A DNA stretch of 64,000 bases, taken from NCBI RefSeq assembly GCF_002931075.1, contig NZ_PSTQ01000005.1, positions 62,001 through 126,000 of the forward strand, given 5' to 3'. This document shows, one piece after another, positions 53,561-62,762 of the stretch. Position numbers and translations under genes: made by a program. The notes under the pieces were generated by a model that did not search any database, was not told the origin of the DNA, and worked only from the letters and a program-made list of their open reading frames with translations. Within the stretch, counting starts at the first letter, position 1, and the number at the start of each line of letters is the position of its first letter. This DNA is from Pseudoclavibacter sp. AY1F1. GTDB lineage: Bacteria; Actinomycetota; Actinomycetes; Actinomycetales; Microbacteriaceae.

Positions 53561-54799
53561 TCAGGCGCGTCTTGTGCGAGCCGTGAGGCGCGCGACGACG
53601 CCCACGAGGAACACTCCGAGCGCGGACACGAGGGCCAGCGGGGGCAGCGTCACGACGAGGGCGACGCAGCCGAGGGCACCGAGCACCGAGACGGTGCGGG
53701 GAACGCTGCGATGCTCCCGCAGTTGTGTGAGGGCGCTGAGGTTGGCGACGAGGTAGTAGACGAGCACACCCGCGCTCGAGAAGCCGATGACTTCGCGGAT
53801 GTCGCCGAGGCAGATGAGCAGGGCGGCACCCGCGGCGACGGCGAGCACCGCAACGCGAGGTACCGCGGTTGCCGAATGCTGGCGCGCGAGTTGTTGGGGC
53901 AAGTCGCGTCGCCTGCCCATCGCCATGGCGGTGCGGGAGCTGCCCGCGAGCACCGCCGAGAGCGCCCCCACCGACGACACAGCGGCGAGGACGCCGATGG
54001 CCGCGGCCGCGGCGGGCTGGGTCTCGACGAGCGCCGCGATCGGGGCTGGGGTGAGCGCGAGTCTGCCGGGGCCGAGGGTCGACAGGAGCGTCCAGCCGAG
54101 CGCGGCCAGCAGGGCGCTCACGATGAGGAAGGACATCAGCATCGCTCGGGGAACGGTGCGCCGAGGGGTGCGCACTTCCTCGGACAGCGTCGCGACGCGG
54201 GCGTAGCCGGCGAACGCGAAGAAGAGGATGCCGGCCCCCTGCAGGACCCCGTGGACCCCGAAGTCGGCGTCGCCTCCATCCGCCGAGCCGAAGAGCGGCG
54301 GGGAGACTCGCGCGACGATCATGACCCCGACGAGTCCCGCGATGACGACGACGCCGATGACGGCCGCGACGGCCGCGGTGCGTGTGATGCCGAGCATCCC
54401 TGCCGCCGTGACCGCGACAAGTACGGCCAGGGCGGCGGGCCGCGCGAACGGCTCTGGCACGAGGTAGGCGGCGGCGGTGATAGCCATCGCGGCGACTGAC
54501 GCTGTCTTGCCGATCACGAACCCCCAGCCGGCGAGGAAGCCGGGCCACTCGCCCAACTGCTCGCGCCCGTACAGGTACACGCCGCCTGCGCCCGGATGCT
54601 GACGCGCGAGTTGCGCGGTCGACGCTGCGTTGCTCGCGGCGACAACCAGGGCCACGCCAAGGCTCAGCAGCAACCAGCCGCCGGCCGCTTGTGCCGCTGG
54701 CGCGAACGCCGAGAATACTCCAGCGCCGAGCATTGCGGAGACGCCGATCGCCGTCGCGCCGATCGTGCCGATCTTCCTCGGCTGTGCGTCCTCCGGCAT
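53561..54799 (-). CDS. APC-superfamily amino acid permease
   Basis: 412-aa membrane transporter with about 11-12 spans: KIGTIGATAIGVSAMLGAGVFSAFAPAAQAAG is the typical first span with the GxGIF-like GAGVF; HPGAGGVYLYGREQLGEWPGFLAGWGF and ILFFAFAGYARVATLSEEVRTPRRTVPRAM follow. It is a YjeH/CtxA-like member; substrate unknown. Start at 54799 has GGAGGT 7 nt upstream. Divergent from the acetyltransferase. Confidence 0.83.
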   Translation of the reverse strand: MPEDAQPRKIGTIGATAIGVSAMLGAGVFSAFAPAAQAAGGWLLLSLGVALVVAASNAASTAQLARQHPGAGGVYLYGREQLGEWPGFLAGWGFVIGKTASVAAMAITAAAYLVPEPFARPAALAVLVAVTAAGMLGITRTAAVAAVIGVVVIAGLVGVMIVARVSPPLFGSADGGDADFGVHGVLQGAGILFFAFAGYARVATLSEEVRTPRRTVPRAMLMSFLIVSALLAALGWTLLSTLGPGRLALTPAPIAALVETQPAAAAAIGVLAAVSSVGALSAVLAGSSRTAMAMGRRRDLPQQLARQHSATAVPRVAVLAVAAGAALLICLGDIREVIGFSSAGVLVYYLVANLSALTQLREHRSVPRTVSVLGALGCVALVVTLPPLALVSALGVFLVGVVARLTARTRRA

Positions 54800-54889
54800 C
54801 GGCCTGACCTCCGATTCTCTGCGTGCCGTCTGGCCGCGCGACTGACGATAGGGCCCGACGGTGAACGGTTCGGGCGGTACGCTCAGGCG

Positions 54890-55399
54890 ATGACCTCAGC
54901 CCGATTCACGACTCGCGCGACGACGCCGGAAGACTGGCGGAAGGTGCGGGCGATCCGGCTCGAGATGCTGGAGGACACGCCGCTGGCGTACACGGAGACC
55001 CTCGATGAGGCGCTTGGCAACACCGAGGCTGAGTGGCGCAGGCGCGGAGCCCGAGGTGCCGCCGCCGACGGCATCTCGCTGGTCGCGGAGCTGGAAGACG
55101 GTCGCTGGGTCGGGACGATGGGGTGCGTCTCGTTCCGCGACGAGCCGTGGCCGATGCTCGTCAGCGTGTACGTGGCGGCTGACTACCGCGGCAAGGCTGC
55201 CGGGGTGACGGATGCGCTGCTCGGTGAGGTCGAGGCGTGGGCGTCTTTGCGCGCGTCCGGTCTCATGCTGCACGTGCACGAGGACAACGCCCGCGCCCGG
55301 AGCGCTTACGAGCAGCGCGGCTTCGTCGCGACCGGGTCCACGATTCCGTACCCGCTCAACCGGCGGCAGCGGGAGCTGGAAATGGTCAAGCGCCTCTGA
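54890..55399 (+). CDS. GNAT-family N-acetyltransferase
   Basis: 169-aa GNAT protein: FTTRATTPEDWRKVRAIRLEMLEDTPLAYTETLDEAL at the start, VSVYVAADYRGKAAGVTDALLGEVEAWA (acetyl-CoA loop RGKAAG) and LHVHEDNARARSAYEQRGFVATG at the end. Substrate unknown. ATG at 54890 lies 6 nt after TACGCT (54878-54883). 91 bp before tdk on the same strand. Confidence 0.85.
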   Translation: MTSARFTTRATTPEDWRKVRAIRLEMLEDTPLAYTETLDEALGNTEAEWRRRGARGAAADGISLVAELEDGRWVGTMGCVSFRDEPWPMLVSVYVAADYRGKAAGVTDALLGEVEAWASLRASGLMLHVHEDNARARSAYEQRGFVATGSTIPYPLNRRQRELEMVKRL

Positions 55400-55490
55400 C
55401 CTTTACACGCCGACGACGGCGCCACGAGGTGAGCGGATGCCCGTGGTGCGGGTACGATCGACCGGGCTCAGCCCTGAATCTAGGAGGACC

Positions 55491-56093
55491 ATGGCCAAGC
55501 TGTACTTCCGCTACGGGGCGATGAACTCGGGCAAGTCGACGGCGCTGCTGCAGGCGGCGTTCAACTATGAGGAGCGGGGCCACCGGGTTGTGCTCGCGAA
55601 GCCCGCGATCGACACGAAGGGCGAGGGTGAGATCTCGTCCCGCCTGGGTATGACCAGGGGAGTAGAGATCCTGGTGGGCGCCGAGGACAGTCCGCGCGAG
55701 CAGCTCGCGGCGCTCGTCGCCGATGGCCAGCCGATCTCGTGCCTGCTCGTCGACGAGGCGCAGTTCCTGACGACGTGGCAGGTCGACGAGCTGCTGCGCA
55801 TCGCGGTGCTCGACGGCATCCCGGTGCTCGCGTATGGAATCCGCACCGACTTCCAGACGATCGCGTTCCCCGGCAGTCAGCGGCTGCTCGAGATCGCGCA
55901 CTCGCTTGAGGAGCTCAAGACCATCTGCCGCTGCGGGCGGAAGGCCATCTTCAACGGTCGCCGCGTTGCAGGGGAGTTCGTGTTTGATGGCGGACAGGTC
56001 GCGATCGATCAGGGCGAGGTCAGCTACGAGTCGATGTGTGGCAACTGCTACCTCGAGGCGTCGCACGGGCGGCTCGGGGCGGGGCGCGTCTGA
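55491..56093 (+). CDS. tdk: Thymidine kinase
   Basis: 200-aa type II thymidine kinase of the salvage pathway. P-loop GAMNSGKSTALL, Walker B LLVDEAQFLTTWQVDEL, lasso region YGIRTDFQTIAFPGSQRLLEIAHSLEEL, and a zinc ribbon from CRCG and CGNC. TAGGAGG lies 3 nt before the ATG. Transcription probably ends at the hairpin 56128-56163. Confidence 0.95.
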   Translation: MAKLYFRYGAMNSGKSTALLQAAFNYEERGHRVVLAKPAIDTKGEGEISSRLGMTRGVEILVGAEDSPREQLAALVADGQPISCLLVDEAQFLTTWQVDELLRIAVLDGIPVLAYGIRTDFQTIAFPGSQRLLEIAHSLEELKTICRCGRKAIFNGRRVAGEFVFDGGQVAIDQGEVSYESMCGNCYLEASHGRLGAGRV

Positions 56094-56127
56094 CGTTCTC
56101 GACGGCTCGTCGCAGGTGCAACGAGTG

Positions 56128-56163
56128 CGGCCGCCAGGTTCGCGTGAGCGATCCTGGCGGCCG
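56128..56163. terminator. Hairpin between convergent tdk and mesD
   Basis: Perfect 11-bp stem CGGCCGCCAGG (56128-56138) with 56153-56163 and a 14-nt loop. Confidence 0.65.
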
Positions 56164-56180
56164 GTTCCCGCGGGGTTTGG

Positions 56181-57206
56181 CTAGCTGAGCTCCGCGCGGA
56201 GGAGGGCAGCTCCTGCCGACAGTGCGCTCAGCTTGCCGTAGGCGACGTCGCGCGGCAGGGGAGCCATGCCGCAGTTGGTGCTGGCGATGAGCTTGTCGGC
56301 GTCCACGAACTGGAGCGCCTTGCGGAGGGTGTCGGCGACCTCTTCTGGGGTCTCGACTTGCTCGCTGGCCACGTCGATGGCGCCGAGCATGACCTTCTTG
56401 CCGCGGATGAGCTCGATGAGGTCCGTGGGCACGTGCGAGTGGTGGCTCTCGAGCGAGACGATGTCGATAGATGACTTCTGGATGAGCGGGAACGTCCGCT
56501 CGTACTGACGCCACTCGGCCCCGAGGGTCGCCTTCCAGTCGTTGTTGGCCTTGATGCCGTAGCCGTAGCAGATGTGCACGACCGTTTCGGCGCGGAGTCC
56601 CTCGGCCGCGCGCTCGAGGGCTGCAACTCCCCAGTCCGCCACGTCGTCGAAGAAGACGTTGAAGGCGGGCTCGTCGAACTGGATGATGTCGACGCCGGCC
56701 GCCTCGAGCTCCTTGGCTTCCTGGTTGAGGATGGTCGCGAACTCCCACGCCAGCTTCTCGCGGCTCTTGTAGTGCCGGTCGGAGAGGGTGTCGATCATCG
56801 TCATCGGCCCGGGCAGCGCCCACTTGATGGGCTGGTCGGTCTGCGAGCGCAGGAACTTCGCGTCGTCGAGGAAGACGGGTTGCTTGCGGCTCACGGCGCC
56901 GACGACCGTTGGCACGCTCGCGTCGTAGCGGTCGCGGATGCGGACCGTCTCGCGGTTCTCGAAGTCGACGCCTTCGAGGTGCTCGATGAACGTCGTGACG
57001 AAGTGCTGACGGGTCTGCTCGCCGTCGCTGATGATGTCGACGCCGCGGCGCTGCTGTTCCTGGACGGCGATGCGCAACGCATCCTGCTTGCCCTCGACGA
57101 GCGTGTCGCCCTCGAGCTCCCATGGCGACCAGAGGACCTCGGGCTTCGCGAGCCACGACGGCTTGGGCAGGCTGCCAACGCTGGCAACGGGGAGGAGGGT
57201 GTTCAT
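56181..57206 (-). CDS. mesD: MetE C-terminal-domain homolog, MesD-type methionine synthase
   Basis: 341-aa single-domain relative of the catalytic half of cobalamin-independent methionine synthase. Landmarks: SVGSLPKP, DIISDGEQTRQHFV, WALPGPMTMIDTL, IIQFDEPAFNVFF. Zinc ligands can be read as His and Cys in VVHICYGYG and Cys in ASTNCGMAP, matching the MetE His/Cys/Cys set. The folate-binding N-terminal half of MetE is missing. The DUF1852 gene upstream makes this the MesD/MesX pair described as folate-independent methionine synthases with an unsettled methyl donor. Start at 57206 (AAGGA 10 nt upstream); an ATG at 57230 overlapping the mesX stop is an alternative. Confidence 0.85.
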   Translation of the reverse strand: MNTLLPVASVGSLPKPSWLAKPEVLWSPWELEGDTLVEGKQDALRIAVQEQQRRGVDIISDGEQTRQHFVTTFIEHLEGVDFENRETVRIRDRYDASVPTVVGAVSRKQPVFLDDAKFLRSQTDQPIKWALPGPMTMIDTLSDRHYKSREKLAWEFATILNQEAKELEAAGVDIIQFDEPAFNVFFDDVADWGVAALERAAEGLRAETVVHICYGYGIKANNDWKATLGAEWRQYERTFPLIQKSSIDIVSLESHHSHVPTDLIELIRGKKVMLGAIDVASEQVETPEEVADTLRKALQFVDADKLIASTNCGMAPLPRDVAYGKLSALSAGAALLRAELS

Positions 57207-57226
57207 GATCGTCGATCCTTCGTCGG

Positions 57227-58219
57227 TCATCGGGGGGACACGGAGTAGTTGGCGGCCCACGCATCCAGTACGTCGCCGTGCGGCTTCACGAAGTGCTCGG
57301 CCGTGTACGCGCCCTGTGTCTTCGCGAGCTGGCTGCGCTCTTCGCGGTCGTAGCCGATCTCGGTGCGGGAGAAGTCCTGCTGGTCGAGCGTGGGGCTGTA
57401 GACGTTCGCGGCAGCCGAGTTGGCGTTGTAGATCTCGGGGCGGTAGATCTTCTGGAACGCCTCCATCGTGCTGATCGTGCCGGTGAGCTCGAGGAGCGAG
57501 TAGTCGCTCAGCAGGTCGCCGCGGAAGTAGAACGCGAGCGGCGCGACGCTGCCCGGCGGCATGAAGTAGCGCACCTGAAGGCCCATTTTGCCGAAGTACT
57601 GGTCGGTCAGCGAGTAGTCGTCCTGCCGGTACTCGACGCCGAGGACGGGGTGGTGGTTGTCGGTGCGCGTGTACGTCTTGCTCGTCGAGACGCTGATGCA
57701 GATGACGGGCGCCTTCGGGAAGCGCTCCTGGTACGCGGGGGAGTCGAGGAAGTGCTGGAACAGCTTGCCGTGCAGCTCGCCGAAGCCGTCCGGCAGGGTG
57801 AATCCGCCACCGCCGGCGTTCGCGGCTGGCAGCAGCACGCTGAAGTCGTAGTCGCGCAGGTAGGACGAGAAGTTGTTGCCGACGATGCCCTGGTGGCGGG
57901 CGCCGGTCTGCCGGTCGACGATCCAGATGTCGAGGACCTCGAGCAGCGGGAACTCCCGGTCGTCGCCTTCGTCGTCGAACTGCAGCGACGCCGAGATGAT
58001 GTCGAGCTCGAGCGTGTAGCGGTCGCCGGTCGGGTTGTCCCAGCGGGCGAGGTCGTTGAAGCGGCGGTCGATCATCGTCAGCGCGTTACGGAGGTTCTGC
58101 TGACGGTGCTCACCGCGGGCCAGGTTGGCGAAGTTCGTGGTGATGCGGGAGCTCTCCGACGGCGCGTAGTGCTCGTCGAAGCGCGTGGTGGTGATGTTGA
58201 ACGTGATGTCGCTCGCCAT
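57227..58219 (-). CDS. mesX: DUF1852 protein, MesX-type partner of MesD
   Basis: 330-aa protein of the DUF1852 family. The N-terminus (SDITFNITTTRFDEHYAPSESSRITTNFANLARGEHRQQNLR) is the family hallmark; other conserved stretches are FPLLEVLDIWIVDRQTGARH, DNHHPVLGVEYRQDDYSLTDQYFGKMGLQVRYFMPPG and AFQKIYRPEIYNANSAA. MesX is reported to be required with MesD for methionine synthesis; its chemistry is not established. The start at 58219 matches the family N-terminus; an in-frame ATG at 58276 is possible. First gene of the operon, 20 bp or less before mesD. Confidence 0.85.
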   Translation of the reverse strand: MASDITFNITTTRFDEHYAPSESSRITTNFANLARGEHRQQNLRNALTMIDRRFNDLARWDNPTGDRYTLELDIISASLQFDDEGDDREFPLLEVLDIWIVDRQTGARHQGIVGNNFSSYLRDYDFSVLLPAANAGGGGFTLPDGFGELHGKLFQHFLDSPAYQERFPKAPVICISVSTSKTYTRTDNHHPVLGVEYRQDDYSLTDQYFGKMGLQVRYFMPPGSVAPLAFYFRGDLLSDYSLLELTGTISTMEAFQKIYRPEIYNANSAAANVYSPTLDQQDFSRTEIGYDREERSQLAKTQGAYTAEHFVKPHGDVLDAWAANYSVSPR

Positions 58220-58340
58220 GTGAGGCCAATCCGGGAGTCGAGAGGCCGGTTGGCCTGTGGGCGTGGATGCGTCCATTGTGCAGGCGGTCAGTGGCTATCG
58301 GGTAATTCGCCGCAACTATTCGTCACTATAGGCTTCGGCT

Positions 58341-59282
58341 ATGACTCGGCGATCGAACGGCGTGACTCTGCAGCAGCTGCACTACTTCGTCGAGGTCGCC
58401 GAGGAGCGCTCGATCAGCGCCGCCGCCGACGTGCTCTACGTCGCCCAGCCGACGATGTCCGCGGCGATGAAGGATCTCGAGGTGCGGGTGGGCCGCGCCC
58501 TGCTCGTCCGCTCGGCCCGCGGGGTCTCGCTGACGACCGACGGCACGGAGTTCCTCCGCTACGCGAAGCAGGTTGTCGAGCAGATGGCGCTTCTCGAGCA
58601 GCGGTACCTCGGACGCCCGCCGTCGAGGCGCCTGCTCGCGGTGTCGGCGCAGCACTACTCGTTCGCCGTCGACGCGTTTGTGCGGATGGTCAAGGCGACC
58701 GGGGCGGCCGAGTACGAGTTCTCGCTGCGCGAGACCCGCACGTGGGAGATCATCGAGGACGTCCGGACGCTCCGCAGCGAGCTCGGCCTCCTCTACCGGA
58801 ACGACTTCAACGGAAACGTCATCGACAAGCTGCTGCGCGATTCCGGGCTGGTGTTCCATCCGCTGTTCCTCGCCGAGCCGCACATCTTCGTGTCGCGACG
58901 AAATCCGCTGGCGTCGAAGGCGCGTGCGACTCTCGACGACCTCGCCGACTTGCCGCGGCTCACCTTCGACCAGGGCGCGAACAACTCCTTCTACTTCGCC
59001 GAGGAGATCCTCTCGACGCTGTCGAGCAAGCGGGAGATCCGGGTCTCCGACCGGGCGACGATCTTCAACCTCATGATCGGCCTCGACGGCTACACGATCT
59101 CCACCGGCATCATCAGCGACGACCTCGACCCTGGAATCGTCGCCGTGCCGCTCGACGTGGATGAGCGCATCGAGATCGGCTGGATCGGCCACTCCGCGAT
59201 CCCCCTCACGGAGCAGGCGCAGCGGTACCTCGAGGAGGTGCGGGCGGTTGTCGCGGAGGCAGGGGTCGAGTTGCTGGGGTAG
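58341..59282 (+). CDS. LysR-family regulator, divergent from mesX-mesD
   Basis: 313-aa regulator: HTH LQQLHYFVEVAEERSISAAADVLYVAQPTMSAAMKDLEVRVGRALLVRSARG, and an effector domain (RLLAVSAQHYSFAVDAFVRMV ... GANNSFYFAEEILSTLS). Start lies 6 nt after TAGGCT (58329-58334). The 121-bp gap to mesX carries similar AT-rich boxes (TAATTCG, CTATTCG), plausible LysR sites. Control of methionine synthesis is inferred from position. Confidence 0.87.
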   Translation: MTRRSNGVTLQQLHYFVEVAEERSISAAADVLYVAQPTMSAAMKDLEVRVGRALLVRSARGVSLTTDGTEFLRYAKQVVEQMALLEQRYLGRPPSRRLLAVSAQHYSFAVDAFVRMVKATGAAEYEFSLRETRTWEIIEDVRTLRSELGLLYRNDFNGNVIDKLLRDSGLVFHPLFLAEPHIFVSRRNPLASKARATLDDLADLPRLTFDQGANNSFYFAEEILSTLSSKREIRVSDRATIFNLMIGLDGYTISTGIISDDLDPGIVAVPLDVDERIEIGWIGHSAIPLTEQAQRYLEEVRAVVAEAGVELLG

Positions 59283-59549
59283 GGGAAAGCTCAGATCGCT
59301 CTCACCGATGCCCGTGCCCGCTTGGCCTCCATCATCGACGACGCGCGTCTTGAGCCCGTCTACCTGACTCGAGGGAGCCGTCCCGTCGCCGCGGTAATCG
59401 ACGCAGCACAACTCCAGGAGCCTCTTGAAGGAGCCGACGAGCTGGCTGACATTCGGGCAGTGGAAGCTGCGTGGGAAGAGACCGCGGCGCTGGGGGAAGA
59501 GCCAATCCCGCGGCACGCCGTCAAGCGTGACCTTGGTCTCGCGCTGTGA
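59283..59549 (+). pseudogene. Phd/YefM-type antitoxin remnant lacking a start codon
   Basis: The frame directly after the LysR stop reads AQIALTDARARLASIIDDA then YLTRGSRPVAAVIDAAQLQE, the normal N-terminal DNA-binding half of a Phd/YefM antitoxin, and ends KRDLGLAL at 59549. There is no ATG or GTG before the conserved region; the first possible start is a TTG at 59322, inside the first helix. The gene therefore appears 5'-truncated by its junction with the LysR gene. It overlaps the toxin remnant by 23 nt. Confidence 0.6.
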
Positions 59550-59676
59550 GCTAGCGAATCCTGACCTCGCGGCAGCGGTCAGAGCCATCAAGAAGCTCCC
59601 GCCGGAGGCGAGGCGTCGCATTCAAGCAGCATTCGAGCTGCTCGCCGAGAAACCGCGATTTCCTGTCTTCGGCTAG
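59527..59676 (+). pseudogene. RelE/ParE-type toxin remnant
   Basis: GTG at 59527 starts a 49-residue frame, VTLVSRCELANPDLAAAVRAI then KKLPPEARRRIQAAFELLAE, ending PVFG. It resembles the first half of RelE/ParE toxins (~85-95 aa); the later catalytic strands are missing because of the stop at 59674-59676. The stop overlaps the end of the convergent amidohydrolase gene by 4 bp. Probably inactive. Confidence 0.55.
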
Positions 59677-61322
59677 GCGTGAGCTTCGGCCTCGAACGTC
59701 ACCCGCCCGCCCACAACCGTCAGCACCGTCCGTGCCGTGAGCAGGCTCGCGACGGGCTCGCTCAGCACGTCGGTGTCGACAACGACGAAGTCGGCGGCGA
59801 AGCCCTCGCGGATCTCACCCCGCCAGCTTGCGTCGCCGACCGAGGCGGCCGCATCCCGGGTCGCGTGCACGATCGCGCGTTCGATCGGCACCGTGCGGCC
59901 CATCACCTGCGCCGCCGGGAAGCTCGGGTCGAGCGCCGACTCGCGGGTCGCCGCGACGTAGAGGTTCGCGAGCGGCCCGTACGGGGCGGTGGGCGCATCC
60001 GTCGAGAAGGCGAGCCTGGTCTCCGCCTCCTCGTACTCGTGCCACGCGAAGCCGCGCTCGACGCGGCTGTCGTCGAGCTGGGCGATCCAGTTGCCGAGGA
60101 TCGCCGGGTCGGCGTGCACGGGCTGCATGGATGCGGTGACGCCAAGCGCCGCCATCCGCTCGGCCGTGCCCGGCGCCGCGTACTCGAGGTGCTCGATGCG
60201 GTGGCGCCGCGCGATATCGCCGTTCGCCTCGAAGGCAGCCTCGAGCGCATCGAGCGCCATGGTGCTCGCGGCGTCGCCGATCGCGTGCATCGCGATCTGG
60301 AGGCCCGCCGCGTCCGCAGCGGCGACCACCGGGAACAGGCGATCGGCAGGCCAGATAGCGTCGGCGTTCGAGCCGTCCGCGTACGGCAGGCTCATCGCCG
60401 CCGTGCAAGCGTCGATCGTGCCGTCGAGGATGAGCTTGATGCCCACAACCCGCAGCCACGGCGATGCGTAGCTGGCCGCGAGCGCCTCGGCGCGTTCAAC
60501 CTGCTCGAGGTTCGCAGCGTCGTCGTCGGTGTTGGCGACCAGCCAGTGCGCGGCCACGCGCAGCGGCAGCTCGCCGCCCCGACGCTCGGCGGCGCGCTGC
60601 AGTGCGTCGAGGGCAACCTCGTTGAGCGCCATGTCGACGACTCCGGTCACCCCCGCCTCGCTGTAGGCGGCGAGCACACGTTCGACAGCCTCGTCGCGGT
60701 CGGTGTCGGTCATCGCGAGGTCGCGCTGCACCCACGCGTACTCGACCGCGGCGGTCTCATAGAGCATGCCGTTCGGCTCCCCGTCGGCGTCGCGCTCGAT
60801 GCGTCCGCCGCTCGGGTCAGGCGTCTCACGAGTGATGCCGAGCTCGCGCAGCGCCGCGCTGTTCACCCAGCACGAGTGGTAGTCGTTGGCGTCAAGGTAC
60901 ACGGGAATGTCGGCGACGACCTCGTCGATCATCGCGGCGGTCGGGGCGCCGCCGGGGATCGAGTCGAAGAGCCAGCCACGACCGCGCAGCACACGGGCGT
61001 CGGGGTCCGCGGCGCGCGCCTCGGCGAGCAGGCGCTGGATTCCGGCGAGGTCACGCGCATCCGTAAGCCCGACCTGGCCGAGAGCCTCGCCCATCATGAC
61101 GAGGTGCGTGTGCGCATCCGTGATGCCGGGGAGCACAAGCTGTCCGCCGAGGTCGACGGTCGCATCCGGCTCCGCAGCGATGGCACGAGCACTCGCCTCG
61201 CTGCCGATGAACGCGAACGCGCCGTCACGCACAACAAACGCGCTCGCGGTTGGCGCATCCGCCGAAGAATCCGATGCGGGTGCCTGAAAGACGCGACCGT
61301 TCAGGTAGAGGGTGGTGGTCAT
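59673..61322 (-). CDS. YtcJ-like metal-dependent amidohydrolase
   Basis: 549-aa amidohydrolase of the amidohydrolase_3/YtcJ group. Metal motif [10 protein letters not shown] (HxH) after [11 protein letters not shown]; later [15 protein letters not shown] (in place of the barrel Lys), MHAIGDAAS (His), [13 protein letters not shown] (His), and [13 protein letters not shown] (catalytic Asp). The C-terminus returns to the small beta domain ([18 protein letters not shown]). Members hydrolyse cyclic amides or N-substituted formamides; the substrate here is unknown. ATG overlaps the MFS stop (ATGA, 61319-61322). Confidence 0.87.
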   Translation of the reverse strand: MTTTLYLNGRVFQAPASDSSADAPTASAFVVRDGAFAFIGSEASARAIAAEPDATVDLGGQLVLPGITDAHTHLVMMGEALGQVGLTDARDLAGIQRLLAEARAADPDARVLRGRGWLFDSIPGGAPTAAMIDEVVADIPVYLDANDYHSCWVNSAALRELGITRETPDPSGGRIERDADGEPNGMLYETAAVEYAWVQRDLAMTDTDRDEAVERVLAAYSEAGVTGVVDMALNEVALDALQRAAERRGGELPLRVAAHWLVANTDDDAANLEQVERAEALAASYASPWLRVVGIKLILDGTIDACTAAMSLPYADGSNADAIWPADRLFPVVAAADAAGLQIAMHAIGDAASTMALDALEAAFEANGDIARRHRIEHLEYAAPGTAERMAALGVTASMQPVHADPAILGNWIAQLDDSRVERGFAWHEYEEAETRLAFSTDAPTAPYGPLANLYVAATRESALDPSFPAAQVMGRTVPIERAIVHATRDAAASVGDASWRGEIREGFAADFVVVDTDVLSEPVASLLTARTVLTVVGGRVTFEAEAHA

Positions 61323-62581
61323 GCGTGGGCCTCCGCGAGGATCGAGGTGGAACGTTCGGTGCGAGTCGAGATGGCGGCGATGATGCCGGTCGGCACGGCG
61401 AGGATGAAGCTCGTGATGCCGAGCGCCAACGTGAAGCCCTGCGCGCCGAGGAGTTCGGTGAGGCTGGCGCCGATGAGGGGCGTGAGGGCCGAGCCGACGA
61501 GGTAGACCGACAGCAGCGGGCCCGACCAGCGGCCACGAGCATCCAGCGCCGCCGCTGTCGACAGGAAGTACATGAACGCGACGGCGTAGATCGAGTTCCA
61601 GGCGATGAACGCCACGATGAGCGCCGTCTCGTCGGTGAGTGTGCCCTGCACGATCTTCAGGATGCCTCCGAGCACCAGCAGGACAACAAGCGGGACTGCC
61701 CGGCCGAGTCGGTTGCCGACGGCCATGAGTGCGAGCGAGCCGAGGAGTCCGCCCGCGGTGGCGCCGGAGAGCGCGATGCCGAGCCCTTCCGGGGTGAGAC
61801 CGCTCGTCTCCGCACCGATGATGCCGATCATGGCCCACAGGGAGTCTTCGCTGATCGCCCACAACGCGAAGACGATAAGCAACCCGAAGCCGCAGATCGT
61901 GAGGAGACGCGACGACGCCGCGCTCTGGGTGCGGATAGCACCGGTGGGCGGGATCTCGATCGGCATGGCCTCGCCGGTCGCGGCGCCCACGGCCCCCAGC
62001 GTCGCGCTCGGGTCGAGCATGGGGGCGCGGGGGAGCCACTTCGTCATGACCAGGCCGATCGCCGAGAAGAGGGCGAGCGCGCCGAAGACGTTGAGGGGTG
62101 CAAGCCCAATCAGAGGCAGCGTTGCAAGGACGATCGAGATGACGCCTCGGTTCGCGAAGCCGTTCCAGCCGGCAACACGGTCCGGGTTCCGGAACGACGC
62201 CATCGCAGCCCCCGCGGAGGCCACGGCGCCGCCCGCGCCGATGCCACCGATGAGCAGGCCGGCAATGGTGAGGGTCGGCACGAGGGCGGCCGCGAGGAAG
62301 CCGAGCGTCGCGACTGCGAGCCCGATGCGCGCGACCTGGTGGCGGCGTGCGCCGGCGCAGAAGCCGGCGGTAGCGAGGCCGGCCAGCGCAGTCAGGAGCA
62401 GTGTTCCCGTGACGAGCCAGCTGGCGCCGAGGACGTCGAGGCCGACAGCCTCCTGTGCTGCGCTGATCATGTACGGCGACAGGTTCACGGCAAGGTAACC
62501 GGCGATCGCGATGGCGAACGTCGCCGACGCCGGAGCGAGGCGCAGGGGCACACGCGTGCTGAGTTCGGCTGCAGAGGTCAT
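61319..62581 (-). CDS. MFS transporter
   Basis: 420-aa major facilitator with 12 predicted spans. After a ~20-residue N-terminus come FAIAIAGYLAVNLSPYMISAAQE and the loop GARRHQVARIGLAVAT (variant of the MFS loop 2-3 motif); a central cytoplasmic loop lies at ~residues 195-225. First gene of the MFS-amidohydrolase operon, so uptake of the amidohydrolase substrate is likely (inference). ATG at 62581, 58 bp from the palindromic operator. Confidence 0.85.
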   Translation of the reverse strand: MTSAAELSTRVPLRLAPASATFAIAIAGYLAVNLSPYMISAAQEAVGLDVLGASWLVTGTLLLTALAGLATAGFCAGARRHQVARIGLAVATLGFLAAALVPTLTIAGLLIGGIGAGGAVASAGAAMASFRNPDRVAGWNGFANRGVISIVLATLPLIGLAPLNVFGALALFSAIGLVMTKWLPRAPMLDPSATLGAVGAATGEAMPIEIPPTGAIRTQSAASSRLLTICGFGLLIVFALWAISEDSLWAMIGIIGAETSGLTPEGLGIALSGATAGGLLGSLALMAVGNRLGRAVPLVVLLVLGGILKIVQGTLTDETALIVAFIAWNSIYAVAFMYFLSTAAALDARGRWSGPLLSVYLVGSALTPLIGASLTELLGAQGFTLALGITSFILAVPTGIIAAISTRTERSTSILAEAHA

Positions 62582-62639
62582 GGGGCTCCAGTGGGGTCGG
62601 GGCTCGGCGGGGGCGCCGGGTCACCGAGTGCAAGTTTTG

Positions 62640-62671
62640 GCGAACACCATTCGCCAGCGAATGGTGTTCGC
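62640..62671. promoter_or_regulatory. Perfect 32-bp operator dyad between the MFS operon and the TetR gene
   Basis: GCGAACACCATTCGC (62640-62654) and its exact complement (62657-62671) around CA. It is followed at once by TAGTAT (62672-62677), a -10-like box for the TetR gene. The position and perfect symmetry are those of an autoregulated TetR operator. Confidence 0.85.
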
Positions 62672-62762
62672 TAGTATGCACGGAGACGGGGCCGAGCGGA
62701 AGGCATCCGGAATATTTTCCTCGAATGAGGGAACTTGACAGTGCACGACGAGAGGGCTGCCG

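Noticed and set aside
53220-54548. Long minus-strand frame with Pro/Glu/Arg heptad-like repeats
   Set aside because: It overlaps the permease gene in another frame and its repeats are the translated 21-bp minisatellite; no credible start or domain.
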